A stretch of 64,000 nucleotides of DNA from Debaryomyces hansenii CBS767 (taxonomy: Eukaryota; Ascomycota; Pichiomycetes; Serinales; Debaryomycetaceae). The stretch is taken from NCBI RefSeq assembly GCF_000006445.2, contig NC_006046.2, positions 310,001-374,000 of the forward strand, given 5' to 3'. Shown piece by piece: positions 9,534-19,514 of the stretch. How positions within the stretch are numbered: position 1 is the first letter of the stretch; the number at the start of each line of letters is the position of its first letter. The position numbers and the translations under genes are program-made. The notes beneath the pieces were generated by a model. It had not been told where the DNA came from. It did not search any database and was given only the letters and a program-made list of their open reading frames with translations.

Positions 9534-11879
9534 ATGACTAGAACTACACCAGTGAGTGTTAAAGTGGTAGCTTCGGAATCGCTTTATAAGAGAGATGTTT
9601 TTCGTCAGCCGGATCCGTTTGCGGTTATCACGGTCGATGGATCGCAAACCAAAACTACAAAAACTGCCAAAAAAACCCTTAATCCGTACTGGAATGAGTC
9701 ATTTACATTCAACGCATTAGAGGATTCTATATTGGTCATTCAGGTATTTGATCAGAAGAAATTCAAGAAGAAGGATCAAGGATTCTTAGGGGTTGTGAAT
9801 GTTAGAATTGGCGATGTCATTGATTTGTCGTTACCTAACTCAGAAGAGACGATCACGAGAGACTTGAAAAAGTCAAATGAAAATCTAGCAGTAAGCGGAA
9901 AGATAATAGTCGTTATCTCTCATAATACTAGACCTACGAATAATAATACTTCTTCCAGACCAGTATCAAGTGGTGTGGTTACTAATGCGCCTCCTGCGAT
10001 GAGTAATGGAAATGCCAGCGGAGCTCCAAGTGGGCTTCCACCACCACAAATTAACAACAACCAAACACCAACCAACAAGCAATATTCGTCGTTTGAAGAC
10101 CAATACGGTAGATTACCACCTGGCTGGGAACGTAGGACTGATAACTTTGGACGTACGTATTACGTGGATCATAATTCTAGAACTACTACGTGGCAGAGAC
10201 CTACTTTGGAGCAATCTGAATCTGAAAGAGGTCAACAGAGACAAGATACAACTGAAGCTGAAAGAAGACAACATCGTGGCCGTACATTACCAGGAGAAAC
10301 ACCTCAATCGCCATTTTTAGCTAATTCTGCTGATAATTCTGCCAGTGGAAATGTCACTGTTAACTCAACTGGAGCAAACACTCCAGTAAGTCCTGCTGCT
10401 GCTATGTCGATGGCTGCCTCTGGTGCTACTACCAATGGCTTAGGTGAATTACCATCAGGTTGGGAGCAAAGATTCACTAATGAAGGTAGACCATATTTCG
10501 TTGATCACAATACAAGAACGACGACTTGGGTCGATCCAAGAAGACAGCAATACATCCGTACTTTCGGTCCAAATACTACTATTCAACAGCAACCAGTCAG
10601 TCAATTGGGACCATTGCCGTCTGGGTGGGAAATGAGATTAACAAATACAGCAAGAGTGTATTTTGTTGATCATAATACAAAAACTACAACTTGGGATGAT
10701 CCAAGGTTACCATCATCGTTAGACCAAAATGTCCCACAGTATAAGCGTGATTTCAGAAGAAAGGTTATCTATTTCAGATCTCAACCTGCTTTGAGAATTT
10801 TACCAGGGCAGTGTCATATTAAGGTCAGAAGAGATCATATTTTCGAAGATTCTTATCAAGAGATAATGAGACAAACTCCAGAAGACTTGAAGAAGAGATT
10901 GATGATTAAATTCGATGGTGAAGAAGGTTTAGATTATGGTGGGGTTTCCAGAGAATTCTTCTTCTTGTTATCGCATGATATGTTCAATCCTTTCTACTGT
11001 TTATTCGAATACTCATCTCATGACAATTACACATTACAAATTAATCCAAACTCTGGTATCAACCCAGAGCACTTAAACTACTTCAAATTTATTGGAAGAG
11101 TTGTTGGTTTGGGTGTTTTCCATAGAAGATTTTTAGATGCTTTCTTTGTTGGAGCTTTATATAAGATGATGTTACGTAAGAAGGTAGTGTTGCAAGATAT
11201 GGAGGGTGTTGATGCTGAATTTTATAGATCATTAAAATGGATCTGTGATAACGATATCACTGATATCTTGGATTTAACATTCAGTGCTGAAGATGAAAGA
11301 TTCGGTGAAATTGTTGAAGTTGACTTAAAACCAGGCGGAACCCAAATAGAAGTTACACAAGAAAATAAGCATGAATACGTTGAATTGATTTCTGAGTGGA
11401 AGATCAGCAAGAGAGTTGAAGAGCAATTTAAAGCATTCATAGACGGATTCAATGAATTGATCCCACAAGAATTGGTAAACGTGTTCGACGAAAGAGAATT
11501 AGAATTATTAATTGGTGGTTTGGCAGAAATCGATATCGAAGACTGGAAGAAGCACACCGACTATAGAGGGTACCAAGAAAATGACCAAGTCATCCAATGG
11601 TTCTGGAGATGTATCAAGGAATGGGACTCCGAACAAAAAGCAAGATTATTGCAATTCACCACCGGTACTTCCAGAATCCCTGTTAACGGGTTCAAGGACT
11701 TGCAAGGGTCCGATGGTCCTAGAAGATTCACAATTGAAAAGGCTGGTGAGTCCAACCAATTACCAAAATCACACACCTGTTTCAACAGAGTCGACTTGCC
11801 TCCTTACACAAATTACGAGAGCTTGAAGCAAAAATTATCCTTGGCCGTAGAAGAAACGGTTGGTTTTGGTCAAGAATAG
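9534..11879 (+). CDS. RSP5: HECT-type NEDD4-family ubiquitin ligase Rsp5
   Basis: A 781-residue protein with the full Rsp5/NEDD4 layout: an N-terminal C2 domain (about residues 5-125, membrane lipid binding), three WW domains starting near residues 195, 304 and 361 (each LPxGWE...Y(Y/F)VDHN(S/T)(R/K)TTTW), and a C-terminal HECT domain (about 430-781). The HECT catalytic Cys is in [13 protein letters not shown] (Cys749). Rsp5 ubiquitinates plasma-membrane transporters and many other substrates through PPxY-containing partners. Linkers between C2 and the WWs are Ser/Asn/Pro-rich. Length is slightly below the 809 residues of S. cerevisiae Rsp5. All key residues are present. Confidence 0.98.
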   Translation: MTRTTPVSVKVVASESLYKRDVFRQPDPFAVITVDGSQTKTTKTAKKTLNPYWNESFTFNALEDSILVIQVFDQKKFKKKDQGFLGVVNVRIGDVIDLSLPNSEETITRDLKKSNENLAVSGKIIVVISHNTRPTNNNTSSRPVSSGVVTNAPPAMSNGNASGAPSGLPPPQINNNQTPTNKQYSSFEDQYGRLPPGWERRTDNFGRTYYVDHNSRTTTWQRPTLEQSESERGQQRQDTTEAERRQHRGRTLPGETPQSPFLANSADNSASGNVTVNSTGANTPVSPAAAMSMAASGATTNGLGELPSGWEQRFTNEGRPYFVDHNTRTTTWVDPRRQQYIRTFGPNTTIQQQPVSQLGPLPSGWEMRLTNTARVYFVDHNTKTTTWDDPRLPSSLDQNVPQYKRDFRRKVIYFRSQPALRILPGQCHIKVRRDHIFEDSYQEIMRQTPEDLKKRLMIKFDGEEGLDYGGVSREFFFLLSHDMFNPFYCLFEYSSHDNYTLQINPNSGINPEHLNYFKFIGRVVGLGVFHRRFLDAFFVGALYKMMLRKKVVLQDMEGVDAEFYRSLKWICDNDITDILDLTFSAEDERFGEIVEVDLKPGGTQIEVTQENKHEYVELISEWKISKRVEEQFKAFIDGFNELIPQELVNVFDERELELLIGGLAEIDIEDWKKHTDYRGYQENDQVIQWFWRCIKEWDSEQKARLLQFTTGTSRIPVNGFKDLQGSDGPRRFTIEKAGESNQLPKSHTCFNRVDLPPYTNYESLKQKLSLAVEETVGFGQE

Positions 11880-12499
11880 TCTCACTCCGTGAATTTTCTC
11901 ACTACATCACTCCAACATCACGAATTTATATTGATCCTATGATTACGTGTAGGCTTGTGTTTGCTGTTGTTTAATTTATTGCGTTTAGGTTTAATCTATT
12001 ATCATATTTTTTTTCTAATACTTGTTGATCTTTTGTACCTTTTTATTGTTTACTTTACGTTCCTTATCCTGGGAACCTTATTTTTTAATCAACTCTTTGT
12101 TTACATTCTACTTTTTCAATAATACACTACTGGTTATATATGATTTCTTATCTGTGGTACTAGTTTACTGGTGTACTAGTGCACTAAAAGTCACTTTTAC
12201 GTAGGAGAGCAATCTCCTAGAAAAAAGTCTGCGGTGCGTCCATAACCATATCTACTCCACATTTCGTCTCACGCCATACTAAATACTATCAGGCATTAGT
12301 AATAATAAGATACTTAGTAAGCCCCTTATAAAGGATTATTAAGGGGAACTCCGCATAGTCAGTTTTGGTTGTTAGCAGGCATAATTGATGGCAATTAATG
12401 ATGACTCTGAGGAGAATGTGATATATAAGAGTGATTAATGAAAAATTAACCATTGGATAATTTATTACAACAGTTTGAATCAATAAATATACTAATACA
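11880..12499. other. Spacer RSP5 to small gene; stress-type promoter
   Basis: A 620-bp spacer. The first part is the T-rich RSP5 3' region. The second part is the promoter of the small gene at 12500, with CCCCT at 12322-12326, AGGGG at 12342-12346 and a TATATAAG box at 12422-12429. A short palindrome (AAAAGT-C-ACTTTT) lies near 12190. Confidence 0.55.
12322..12429 (+). promoter_or_regulatory. Two STRE-like sites plus consensus TATA box
   Basis: CCCCT (12322-12326) and AGGGG (12342-12346) match the yeast stress-response element core, in opposite orientation and 20 bp apart. TATATAAG (12422-12429) is a full TATA consensus 71 bp before the ATG at 12500. This is the promoter type seen at inducible yeast genes. 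Msn2/4-type regulation is inferred and may differ in CTG-clade yeasts. Confidence 0.45.
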
Positions 12500-12814
12500 A
12501 TGCCAGACTTATTTGACAACTTATTTAACAGAATAGGAACCAAAATTAATGGTGGTAAGACGACACACCACTACCAAGGGTCGTCGCAAGTGAACACAGG
12601 TAGATTCTACAGTTTCCATGAAAATGGTACTAACAACAAGTACTGGATGCCTACCTCAAAGAGCTTCGATAATACTATTGATAAGATTGATGACACTAAT
12701 ACGAAGAAGGAAAGAATGAATAGTGATGCTTCGGTTGGGTCAGAAGGCTTGGTGATGCCTAGATCCAGAATGAATAGTGCTGCATCAGATGTGCTGGAGA
12801 GCCTGGACACCTAA
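12500..12814 (+). CDS. Small hydrophilic protein of unknown function
   Basis: A 104-residue, cysteine-free hydrophilic protein that I do not recognise. The N-terminus MPDLFDNLFNRIGTKING could form a short amphipathic helix. A Gly/His/Ser/Asn-rich middle (KTTHHYQGSSQVNTGRF) follows. The C-terminal half has two similar phosphosite-like segments, KERMNSDAS and RSRMNSAAS. A real gene is supported by an ATG start, a consensus TATA box 71 bp upstream, STRE-like sites, and normal codon use in a region where no other gene fits. It is convergent with YCK3. It may be a stress-induced small protein; that is inference from promoter type only. Confidence 0.6.
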   Translation: MPDLFDNLFNRIGTKINGGKTTHHYQGSSQVNTGRFYSFHENGTNNKYWMPTSKSFDNTIDKIDDTNTKKERMNSDASVGSEGLVMPRSRMNSAASDVLESLDT

Positions 12815-13380
12815 CTATCCGACCATAAAGGGGTCATTGTGTTCTTTTAAGGTGGAAGAATATAATCTGGAATGAAATCGGTTTACTCTTACGGAATGCA
12901 GATTGCGAATCATGATTTATAAATTGTGGTATTATCTAGTCTATATAGTTACATAATAAAAATTACTTAAAACTGTTTCTGGGTAGTGATAGGAAGTGTA
13001 GTCCGATGAACTTCTTGTCTACGGTGACCTTTTGTAGAAGGTTCTTCTGGGGTGATCCGTAAATTTCTTTCAATTTATGCAATGAGCCGCATTAAAGTCT
13101 ACAAATATCATTATAATAATACAGATTAATACACTATAATGCAGAACTATAATACAGAACTATGAATAAAGCAGTATGTGGTAGTAGGTAACGAATGATC
13201 TCTAATATTGGAGATTAAGCAGTAATGCTTTTAAATAGACAAGAATGAATTAAGGACAGATGAATTGAAAAAATCATGATAAAAAGGTTAACAGCCTTAT
13301 GGATAACCAGAAACTAAGGTTTTGGAAGAGAGAAAAGAACATATATTGTCATGATGTCTAAATGATACATGCTATTAGGC
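12815..13380. other. Spacer holding a GC-richer island (candidate RNA gene)
   Basis: A 566-bp spacer between convergent genes. Most is AT-rich, but 12973-13112 is clearly richer in G and C and holds short hairpins (ACCTT/AAGGT at about 13026-13041; AGAAG/CTTCT just after). No protein frame is convincing. See the ncRNA candidate entry. Confidence 0.5.
12973..13112. ncRNA. Possible small structured RNA (unidentified)
   Basis: A balanced-composition island of about 140 nt in AT-rich spacer, with local inverted repeats (GTAG...CTAC around 12998-13022, ACCTT/AAGGT, AGAAG/CTTCT). A segment near 13057-13077 resembles the complement of the conserved SSU rRNA motif around the universal 907/920 site (about 16 of 21 positions by eye). 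A snoRNA with rRNA complementarity is one reading. C/D or H/ACA boxes are not clear, the strand is unknown, and I could not match it to a named RNA. Confidence 0.25.
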
Positions 13381-14667
13381 TTAGAAGCAGCAGCACAATT
13401 TTCGGAACCAACCCTTTTCCTTTTGTCTTCTTTCGTTAAAGCTTGATGTGTCTGAATGTAAATCTCCATCATCTCTTACTGGTATCATGCCGTCCTGATA
13501 TTCGTTTCTAGTGGCTGGTTGGCCATTTCTATCCTGAGTTATTGAATTATAGTTGCCGTACGTTAATGACTTAGAACGAGGGTTTCTGTCTTGTGGTGGT
13601 ATATTACGGTTTGTACGTTGAGATTTCTGGGGAGGAGTATTGGTCGACTTTCTATGCTTATTGTACAATTGGGCATTCTGTGATGAATTCTGGGGAGGGT
13701 GTGGGTTACCATAGCCATGTAAGTTGGCTTTTTTATTTAATGCAGCATCCCAGCCCCTTCCGTTATTCAAGTCCATCCAATCATAGTGACCATCTTCAGT
13801 AGAGTCAATCGATATAAGTGCTTTCTCCATTAATGATATTAAATAATTATAATCTGGAGTTTCGTCAAATTTTAATCCTCTAACGTAACTCAAATATTGT
13901 GCAAACTGAATTGGCAAGCCATAGCATAATTCATTTACCGACGTATTTTGCTTTTTCTGGCCGATCTTTTCGTATTTTTGTTTGTTTGTTGGTGCCTTCA
14001 AGCCTTGCCATGGTAAAGCACCCTTCAAAAAGTAGAGAAATACATGTCCTAAACTCTCTAAATCGTCTCGCCTCAGTTGTTCCCTCCCAAGATGAGTGTT
14101 TATAGACATATAACGCGCCGTTCCACTTAATGCCTTTTTTTCTCTGTATGGAATATGGCACTTGGACTTTGGGTCCCTGAATTGCTTCGCCATTCCAAAA
14201 TCAACCACGTATACTTGATTCGCCTGCAGTGTACCTGGCTTGCCAATCAAGAAATTATCGGGCTTGATATCTCTATAAATCAAATTGTTTTCATGAATAA
14301 TTTGTACCCGGCCGATCATTTGCTTGGCCACCTGGATTACTGTCTTGAACGAGAACTTACGGCCACACCAGTCAAATAAATCTTCTAACGAAGGTCCCAA
14401 TAAATCAATCACCAATATATTGTGTACTCCTTCTTGTCCGAAAAAGTACGCTTGTGGTATGCCTATGCTTCCGTTCAATATTCTGTATGATCTATATTCA
14501 TCCCTGAGTTGTGGTGCTTCACACTTTCTAGGTTCAAACTTAATTGCAACCTGTTGATTGTTTAATAGATTAATTCCTTCAAAAATTATCCCAAATGACC
14601 CTTCACCTATTTTCTTTCCAACCTTATAGTGAACTCCCACTATAATTGAAGAGTTTGTTTGTGCCAT
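13381..14667 (-). CDS. YCK3: Vacuolar membrane casein kinase I Yck3
   Basis: A 428-residue protein. The N-terminal casein kinase I domain covers about residues 12-290: glycine loop GKKIGEGSFG (18-27), ATP-binding Lys43, catalytic YRDIKPDNF (Asp133), VDFGMAKQF, and a CK1-type activation segment with SGTARYMSINTHLG. A basic Asn/Pro-rich tail ends in KLCCCF. The C-terminal cysteines suggest palmitoylation without prenylation, as in Yck3, which is sorted by AP-3 to the vacuole and phosphorylates HOPS subunit Vps41 and other fusion factors. Plasma-membrane Yck1/Yck2 end in a double Cys after a Gln-rich tail, which does not fit. Location near DSE1 and RSP5 matches the S. cerevisiae order. Confidence 0.92.
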   Translation of the reverse strand: MAQTNSSIIVGVHYKVGKKIGEGSFGIIFEGINLLNNQQVAIKFEPRKCEAPQLRDEYRSYRILNGSIGIPQAYFFGQEGVHNILVIDLLGPSLEDLFDWCGRKFSFKTVIQVAKQMIGRVQIIHENNLIYRDIKPDNFLIGKPGTLQANQVYVVDFGMAKQFRDPKSKCHIPYREKKALSGTARYMSINTHLGREQLRRDDLESLGHVFLYFLKGALPWQGLKAPTNKQKYEKIGQKKQNTSVNELCYGLPIQFAQYLSYVRGLKFDETPDYNYLISLMEKALISIDSTEDGHYDWMDLNNGRGWDAALNKKANLHGYGNPHPPQNSSQNAQLYNKHRKSTNTPPQKSQRTNRNIPPQDRNPRSKSLTYGNYNSITQDRNGQPATRNEYQDGMIPVRDDGDLHSDTSSFNERRQKEKGWFRKLCCCF

Positions 14668-14996
14668 TAATATTAACGTTCAAAATGGTCCGGTTAGTCG
14701 ATATTTAGCTTTGCAAATTTAATGGGTAAATTTTATGTAAATAAACTCTACGTAGACTGTAATGAATTCCTCAATCTTTAAAAATTATTAATCCTTTCCT
14801 CTTGACGCCCGATACCTCTTTTATTGGTTATAGAAACTGTTATTCTTTATGGTATCAGTCGTCGTTAGAGCAATTTTCCCGCTTGACAAAATTTTTGACG
14901 GACTATTTACGTGCAGGGCAAAATGTGCTACCATGAAAACACTGGTGGAATTCAGATATTTTAAGTAACATTATAGTGAGTTTCAAGGGATAGGAG
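14668..14996. other. Divergent promoter YCK3/EAF3
   Basis: A 329-bp AT-rich spacer between divergent start codons, with an AATTTTTGACGG-like T-rich block near 14889-14903. No further element is recognised. Confidence 0.5.
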
Positions 14997-15947
14997 ATGT
15001 CAGGAGACGATGCTGCAGTGTTTAAGCCAAATGCACGGGTGCTAGCTTATCATGGACCGCTAATTTACGAAGCTAAGGTGATAAAAATTCATGAAAAAAA
15101 TAAGACGTTTATTGAAGATGGAGAAGGAAAGCACCAACCTATTGAAGGAGGTAACTTACCCGAAGAATACTACAGCGTGAACGCGTATTTTGTGCATTAT
15201 AAAGGATGGAAGGCCAAGTGGGATGAATGGGTTGGACCAGACAGAATATTGGAATACAATGAGGCCAACGTCCAAGCACAAAAAGAATTAAAAGAACAAC
15301 TTACGAAGGCAAAGATTAAACCTAAGGTCAAGGCAGAGCCCGCGGTGGCATCAACAGGTACTAAGAAAAGAGGCATGCCTGTTTCTAGTGCCTCCACAGT
15401 CACTAAGAAAAAGAAGACAGACCCCAATCGTGTCAACGAAGTTTCTATTTTTATGAAGCCCGAGTTGAAGTATATCTTGGTGGACGACTGGGAATTTATC
15501 ACCAAGGAAAGAAAGATAATAAACATACCCAGCTCGCGACCGGTGACAGTTATACTCAACGACTATTTACAATCCAAGAAGGACCAGGATACCAGCCACC
15601 AGACAATGGACGTGATAAATGAGATAATGCAAGGGTTAGAGTTGTACTTCAACAAGTCTCTAAGCTTGATTTTGCTCTACAAGTTTGAAAGATTACAATA
15701 CATGAATCTCCTTAAGGAACATGGGGACGACTTGCGGCCGTCTGAATTATACGGAGTCGAACACTTATTAAGGCTCTTTGTAGCATTACCGGGGTTAATT
15801 GCCCAAACTACTATGGATTCCGTGAGTATCAATGTGTTAGTCAAGCAGAGTAAGGATATACTCGAGTTTATAACTGATAACATGTCGGTGTATTTAAATG
15901 ATTATGTAAATGTTAGTCCGGCTTATGATAGTTTAGCTAGGTCCTAA
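14997..15947 (+). CDS. EAF3: NuA4/Rpd3S chromodomain subunit Eaf3 (MRG family)
   Basis: A 316-residue MRG-family protein. The N-terminal chromo-barrel domain (about residues 8-85) has [17 protein letters not shown] and the aromatic-cage-type block [18 protein letters not shown] Lys-rich linker (about 95-140) follows, then the MRG domain (about 145-316: [42 protein letters not shown]). Eaf3 reads H3K36 methylation and works in the NuA4 acetyltransferase and the Rpd3S deacetylase, which silences cryptic transcription in gene bodies. Length and domain order match fungal Eaf3. Confidence 0.96.
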
Positions 15948-16018
15948 TGCGAAATATCAACTGGGGATAAAATCGCTGTAAATATTAGTAAGTCATAGAT
16001 TTTAATAAATTCACTCCA

Positions 16019-16537
16019 ATGAAGCCATATATTGTTGACATAGTAGATAAATCAAACGTATCAGAGTCCATCAAATACAAAATTACCAACGATGTGCCCG
16101 ATAGCTTAGATAGTAGTATCAGGGACACCCAATTGATACAACCCCACACGGAGAAGCCGGTAGTGAAATATTTATTTAAGGATGACTTGAAAGATACCAA
16201 ATATAATAATGAACACATCGTGGAAGAGTTGATACAACTGGATGAAAATATAAAGAAGGTAATAATCCTCGAAGTGGAAGACAATAAAATAAAGGAAACT
16301 AAGCAGTATAATTTACAAGACGAGGAAGCTACTCAAATTTCACACGTTGAAATCAATGATACAAACTCCCATAACAGTAAGATTATAAGGATCGAGACGG
16401 TGGAATCCAATTTGAAAGGATTAGAGAAATTCACAAATAAACTAGGACAAACGAGCAGTCTACACATGTTAGAACTATTCGACGATCGCAACAAACAGCT
16501 ACTAGATATTATACGGTACGGTGACGAGACAAAATAA
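16019..16537 (+). CDS. ATG31: Probable autophagy protein Atg31
   Basis: A 172-residue acidic protein. The pattern fits Atg31 (Cis1; 196 residues in S. cerevisiae). The start has a short beta-rich block (IVDIVDKSNVSESIKYKI), VVKYLFKDD corresponds to IKYIFEDDN in the yeast protein, KKVIILEVEDNKIKE corresponds to NVIIVQLDESGSLED, and the C-terminal helix has a similar leucine pattern (LHMLELFDDRNKQLLDII). Atg31 bridges Atg17 and Atg29 in the autophagosome initiation scaffold. In S. cerevisiae ATG31 (YDR022C) lies beside FAL1 and DAS2, which are about 17 kb away here. Similarity is low and judged by eye; an unrelated fast-evolving protein remains possible. Confidence 0.5.
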   Translation: MKPYIVDIVDKSNVSESIKYKITNDVPDSLDSSIRDTQLIQPHTEKPVVKYLFKDDLKDTKYNNEHIVEELIQLDENIKKVIILEVEDNKIKETKQYNLQDEEATQISHVEINDTNSHNSKIIRIETVESNLKGLEKFTNKLGQTSSLHMLELFDDRNKQLLDIIRYGDETK

Positions 16538-16548
16538 ATCAATAATTC

Positions 16549-16612
16549 ATTCATTCATAAACATAAGCATAAACATAAAACATAAAACATAACTCATAAC
16601 TCATAACGCATC
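16549..16612. repeat. Low-complexity CATAA/CATT repeats
   Basis: A run of imperfect short units (ATTC repeats, then CATAAA/CATAAG/CATAAC) lies between the convergent ends of ATG31 and RGI1. It is a simple-sequence tract with no coding potential. Confidence 0.7.
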
Positions 16613-16681
16613 AAGCATGCAAATACAAAGCAAATTGCATACATCGTGGCATCTTGGGCCCAATATTATCGACAGGTAGAA

Positions 16682-17272
16682 CTAAATCGGGATTGCCATA
16701 TAATCGACTTCGACTAATGGGTTCTCGTTATTGCAAGTAACTTCTAATTGTAATTTCCAGTGTCTATCAAATTGATTTTCTTCTTCTTTCGAGAAGCCGT
16801 GATCACTGGTATCTTCAAACTTCCATTTCAACATGGTTGGAGTTTCTTCGACCCCTGCCTTGCCAAAATCCATAGTAAATCCAGAACACTTCTCCATTTC
16901 TGGCATCAAGTGCTTCTGAATGTGGTGCTGCAAGTTTCTCTTGAACTTACGGGATTTTTTGTTCATGGTAGGCTTGATCTTATCCATGTTCCCGTGCACT
17001 TCCTTGGTAATAAATGGTGGATAGTACGACAAATGGGCATGACAGTAATCAAAATCATTATCCCAAGTCTCATCACGAATGTAACTTTCGAAAGCAACAA
17101 CGTCTTCGAATTCTCTCATTGGTGGTGGTTTCAACACCGATTGAATGGACCCCTCTGATTCAATAGAGGTAATCGATGATGATCTGGACTTAGGAATTTC
17201 TTTTAATTGAGTCAACTTTTCACAGTTATCCAAATCAAGAGCTAAAGTTTGGTTCTTGTTTTTTTTGGTCAT
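16682..17272 (-). CDS. RGI1: Respiratory growth induced protein (Rgi1 family)
   Basis: A 196-residue protein matching the Rgi1/Rgi2 family: MTKKNKN start, REFEDVVAFESYI, DNDFDYCHAHLSYYPPFI (family signature DDDFDHLHCKLNYYPPF in yeast), KSRKFKRNLQHHIQKHLM, LKWKFEDTSDHG and a VDYMAIPI end. It is longer than the 161-residue S. cerevisiae protein because of a Ser-rich insert at about residues 25-55. Rgi1 is induced on non-fermentable carbon and has a role in energy metabolism that is not understood biochemically. It is convergent with ATG31 and divergent from the FRG1-like gene. Confidence 0.93.
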   Translation of the reverse strand: MTKKNKNQTLALDLDNCEKLTQLKEIPKSRSSSITSIESEGSIQSVLKPPPMREFEDVVAFESYIRDETWDNDFDYCHAHLSYYPPFITKEVHGNMDKIKPTMNKKSRKFKRNLQHHIQKHLMPEMEKCSGFTMDFGKAGVEETPTMLKWKFEDTSDHGFSKEEENQFDRHWKLQLEVTCNNENPLVEVDYMAIPI

Positions 17273-17735
17273 AATGTTAAGAGTTTAAGATAGTATAGAG
17301 GGCAAGTATTAATAGTGACTTAAATTTAAAATTTAGTTATCAACTAATTAAATAAATTACGTGCTACATTTCTCAGACCTCCTTTTATCAACCTTTTATA
17401 CTACTGGTTGCGGGTTCTGGCCATCCGTCTGTATCTGGCCATTTCTAAAATCTAATGATTAAAATCCCCTCGTAATTGTTATCACTCCACCATTGAGTGG
17501 TCACGATACTGTTAATTTCTTTTACCATATTATTATCTAGCGAGTAATACGGGGTGATTGTATTGTGGTACATCATTAAATTATAGGGCGTATGGCTTTT
17601 TACTATTCTTGCCCTGTAGGAGAAGTACGTAATTTTGTAAAATTGCTTTTATACAGAAGGCCTCTTGGGGGGGATTATGGAAATAAAAAATTCAATGAGC
17701 ATCAGATAGTGAGATAAAGATAAAAAATAGCAAAA
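17273..17735. other. Divergent promoter RGI1/FRG1-like
   Basis: A 463-bp spacer. It has CCCCT at 17466-17470 (STRE-like core) and a G7 run at about 17667-17674. It is AT-rich near both starts. No other element is clear. Confidence 0.5.
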
Positions 17736-18647
17736 ATGGGGAAGTTGACGTTCAAGGGAGATAAGCCCAAGAAGCGCAAGAGAACAGAAAATGAGGATAG
17801 ACAGGAGCCCGTGAAGAAGGCTAGGGGTGAAAATATTAACTTAGATGGTTGGAGTACGGCCTCGTGCGTGGAAGATTTGAAAGGACCATGCATAGTGCTT
17901 GGAGATAGTAATAGAGATAGGAACGATGAAAAGGAAGAAAAAGCTGCAACTGGGGAACAGCATGTGGTTTTGCAAGTTGGTGAGGATACTATAGCGACGG
18001 GGAAAGATCTTGAAGTTGTAGCAGATACGGTTAATTTCTTTGGGGGGAACGACTATCCAGGAATACATAAATGTGAGCCCAACAAGGTGAATCAGGTGTT
18101 GACATTAGTCCCGATAAGCGAGTTCGAGAAGTCGAGGCTAGATACTTCTAAAACTAACAAATTTGCCTTAAAAACACATCACAATCGATATTTGTCTTCA
18201 ACACTGGCTTTAGTGCATGCTATCGGAGACAATGAGATATTTACGTTCAAAAAGGTTGATATTGCAAATGATACGCTAGGATGCGACGAACCATGGTGGG
18301 AGATACTCAACAACGACACCCAGCTTGTGCTTGAACCTTCAGAATCGTCCTACAGAGTCAAATTTGTGGAAACTGGCAAAATATCCGAAATCGATGGTAT
18401 AATTGACAGATTTGTTATTAGGGTCCAATCTAAAAACACCCTTAAGGGATCTCGGATATTATTGAACGATACAGAGGTAGAAAACACCCCAAACTTGAAT
18501 AAGATAGTCCGCCAATTATATAAAGAGACAAACGGAAAGATTGAAATCAATGGTGAATTGGTCAAAAGGTTGAAAGACGCCATTTCAACAGGCGATATCA
18601 ACGAACAGGTAATTCAGGAGAAATCAAAATACCTCTCTAAATGGTAA
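17736..18647 (+). CDS. FRG1-family nuclear protein
   Basis: A 303-residue protein of the FRG1 family. It begins LTFKGDKPKKRKR (like the LVLKGTKTK-KKK start of human FRG1), then GWSTASCVEDLKGPCIVL, the beta-trefoil/fascin-like core with FALKTHHNRYLSSTLA and IFTFKKVD, and a C-terminal helix-rich part. Animal FRG1 is nucleolar, bundles actin and is linked to RNA processing and ribosome biogenesis. S. cerevisiae has no clear copy to my knowledge. Basic clusters at residues 8-30 are a likely nuclear signal. The family call is good; function in yeast is not established. Confidence 0.8.
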   Translation: MGKLTFKGDKPKKRKRTENEDRQEPVKKARGENINLDGWSTASCVEDLKGPCIVLGDSNRDRNDEKEEKAATGEQHVVLQVGEDTIATGKDLEVVADTVNFFGGNDYPGIHKCEPNKVNQVLTLVPISEFEKSRLDTSKTNKFALKTHHNRYLSSTLALVHAIGDNEIFTFKKVDIANDTLGCDEPWWEILNNDTQLVLEPSESSYRVKFVETGKISEIDGIIDRFVIRVQSKNTLKGSRILLNDTEVENTPNLNKIVRQLYKETNGKIEINGELVKRLKDAISTGDINEQVIQEKSKYLSKW

Positions 18648-18892
18648 ACTAGACATGTACACATATATACTACATAATTCATCCATATATTCATATCATC
18701 CTACCAACTGTACCTTGAAGTAGTATTTGATCGAATGCGACATTTCTCGATAATTTTTTTTTATTAATTTTTCTGGATTGGACTTAATTATCAAAAGACT
18801 ACTTGAAATCTGATAGTAGAAGGGTTAAGTAACTCAAGTGACATTTAATCTGTATCTCATCTTTGCTAGCATCACACATAGTAATATATAAT

Positions 18893-19441
18893 ATGGCATT
18901 CGGTGTATATAAAGTACCAGAGGAGCAGAAAACCTATGCTCAGATGACACCTCAAGAACAGGCAGAGGAAGGTGCCAAAAAGATGGTGGAATTAATGCAA
19001 TCCTGTCCTGGTAAAACAGTCATGGCTGGTGTTTCTGGTTTCTTTTTAGGTGGTTTTTTCGGTTTATTTATGGCATCCATGTCGTACGATGTGCCAATCG
19101 GTACCAATGCAGTTAGCAATATTCGTGACTTGCCATTCAAACAACAGATGAAGCTCCAGTTCTCAGATATGGGAAAGAGAACATACTCATCGGCCAAGAA
19201 TTTTGGTTATATTGGTATGGTGTATTCTGGTGTCGAATGTGCGATTGAAAGTTTAAGAGCGAAGCATGATATTTATAACGGTGTCAGTGCCGGTTGTATT
19301 ACTGGAGGTGGCTTGGCTATAAGGGCTGGTCCTCAAGCAGCATTAGTTGGATGTGCCGGTTTTGCTGCATTCTCGACCGCTATTGATTTATATTTAAGAA
19401 GTGACAGTGCTTCACCACCAAAAAATGATTATGACGAATAG
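18893..19441 (+). CDS. TIM22: Inner-membrane carrier translocase Tim22
   Basis: A 182-residue Tim17/Tim22/Tim23-family protein. I start it at the ATG at 18893 (MAFGVYKVPEEQ); a longer frame would need a TTG start at 18863. Features are a short acidic N-terminal tail, two paired Cys (SCPGKTV and GVECAIE) that form the intramolecular disulphide in yeast Tim22, and four hydrophobic, glycine-zipper segments (GVSGFFLGGFFGLFM; FGYIGMVYSGVECA; GVSAGCITGGGLAIRAGPQAAL; GCAGFAAFSTAIDLYL). Tim22 is the channel that inserts metabolite carriers into the mitochondrial inner membrane. Confidence 0.96.
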   Translation: MAFGVYKVPEEQKTYAQMTPQEQAEEGAKKMVELMQSCPGKTVMAGVSGFFLGGFFGLFMASMSYDVPIGTNAVSNIRDLPFKQQMKLQFSDMGKRTYSSAKNFGYIGMVYSGVECAIESLRAKHDIYNGVSAGCITGGGLAIRAGPQAALVGCAGFAAFSTAIDLYLRSDSASPPKNDYDE

Positions 19442-19514
19442 TGTTTGTAAATAGGTCCTTTTGTATATTAGAATACATATATAATACATAGAAATTACAT
19501 CTTATTGTACAGTT

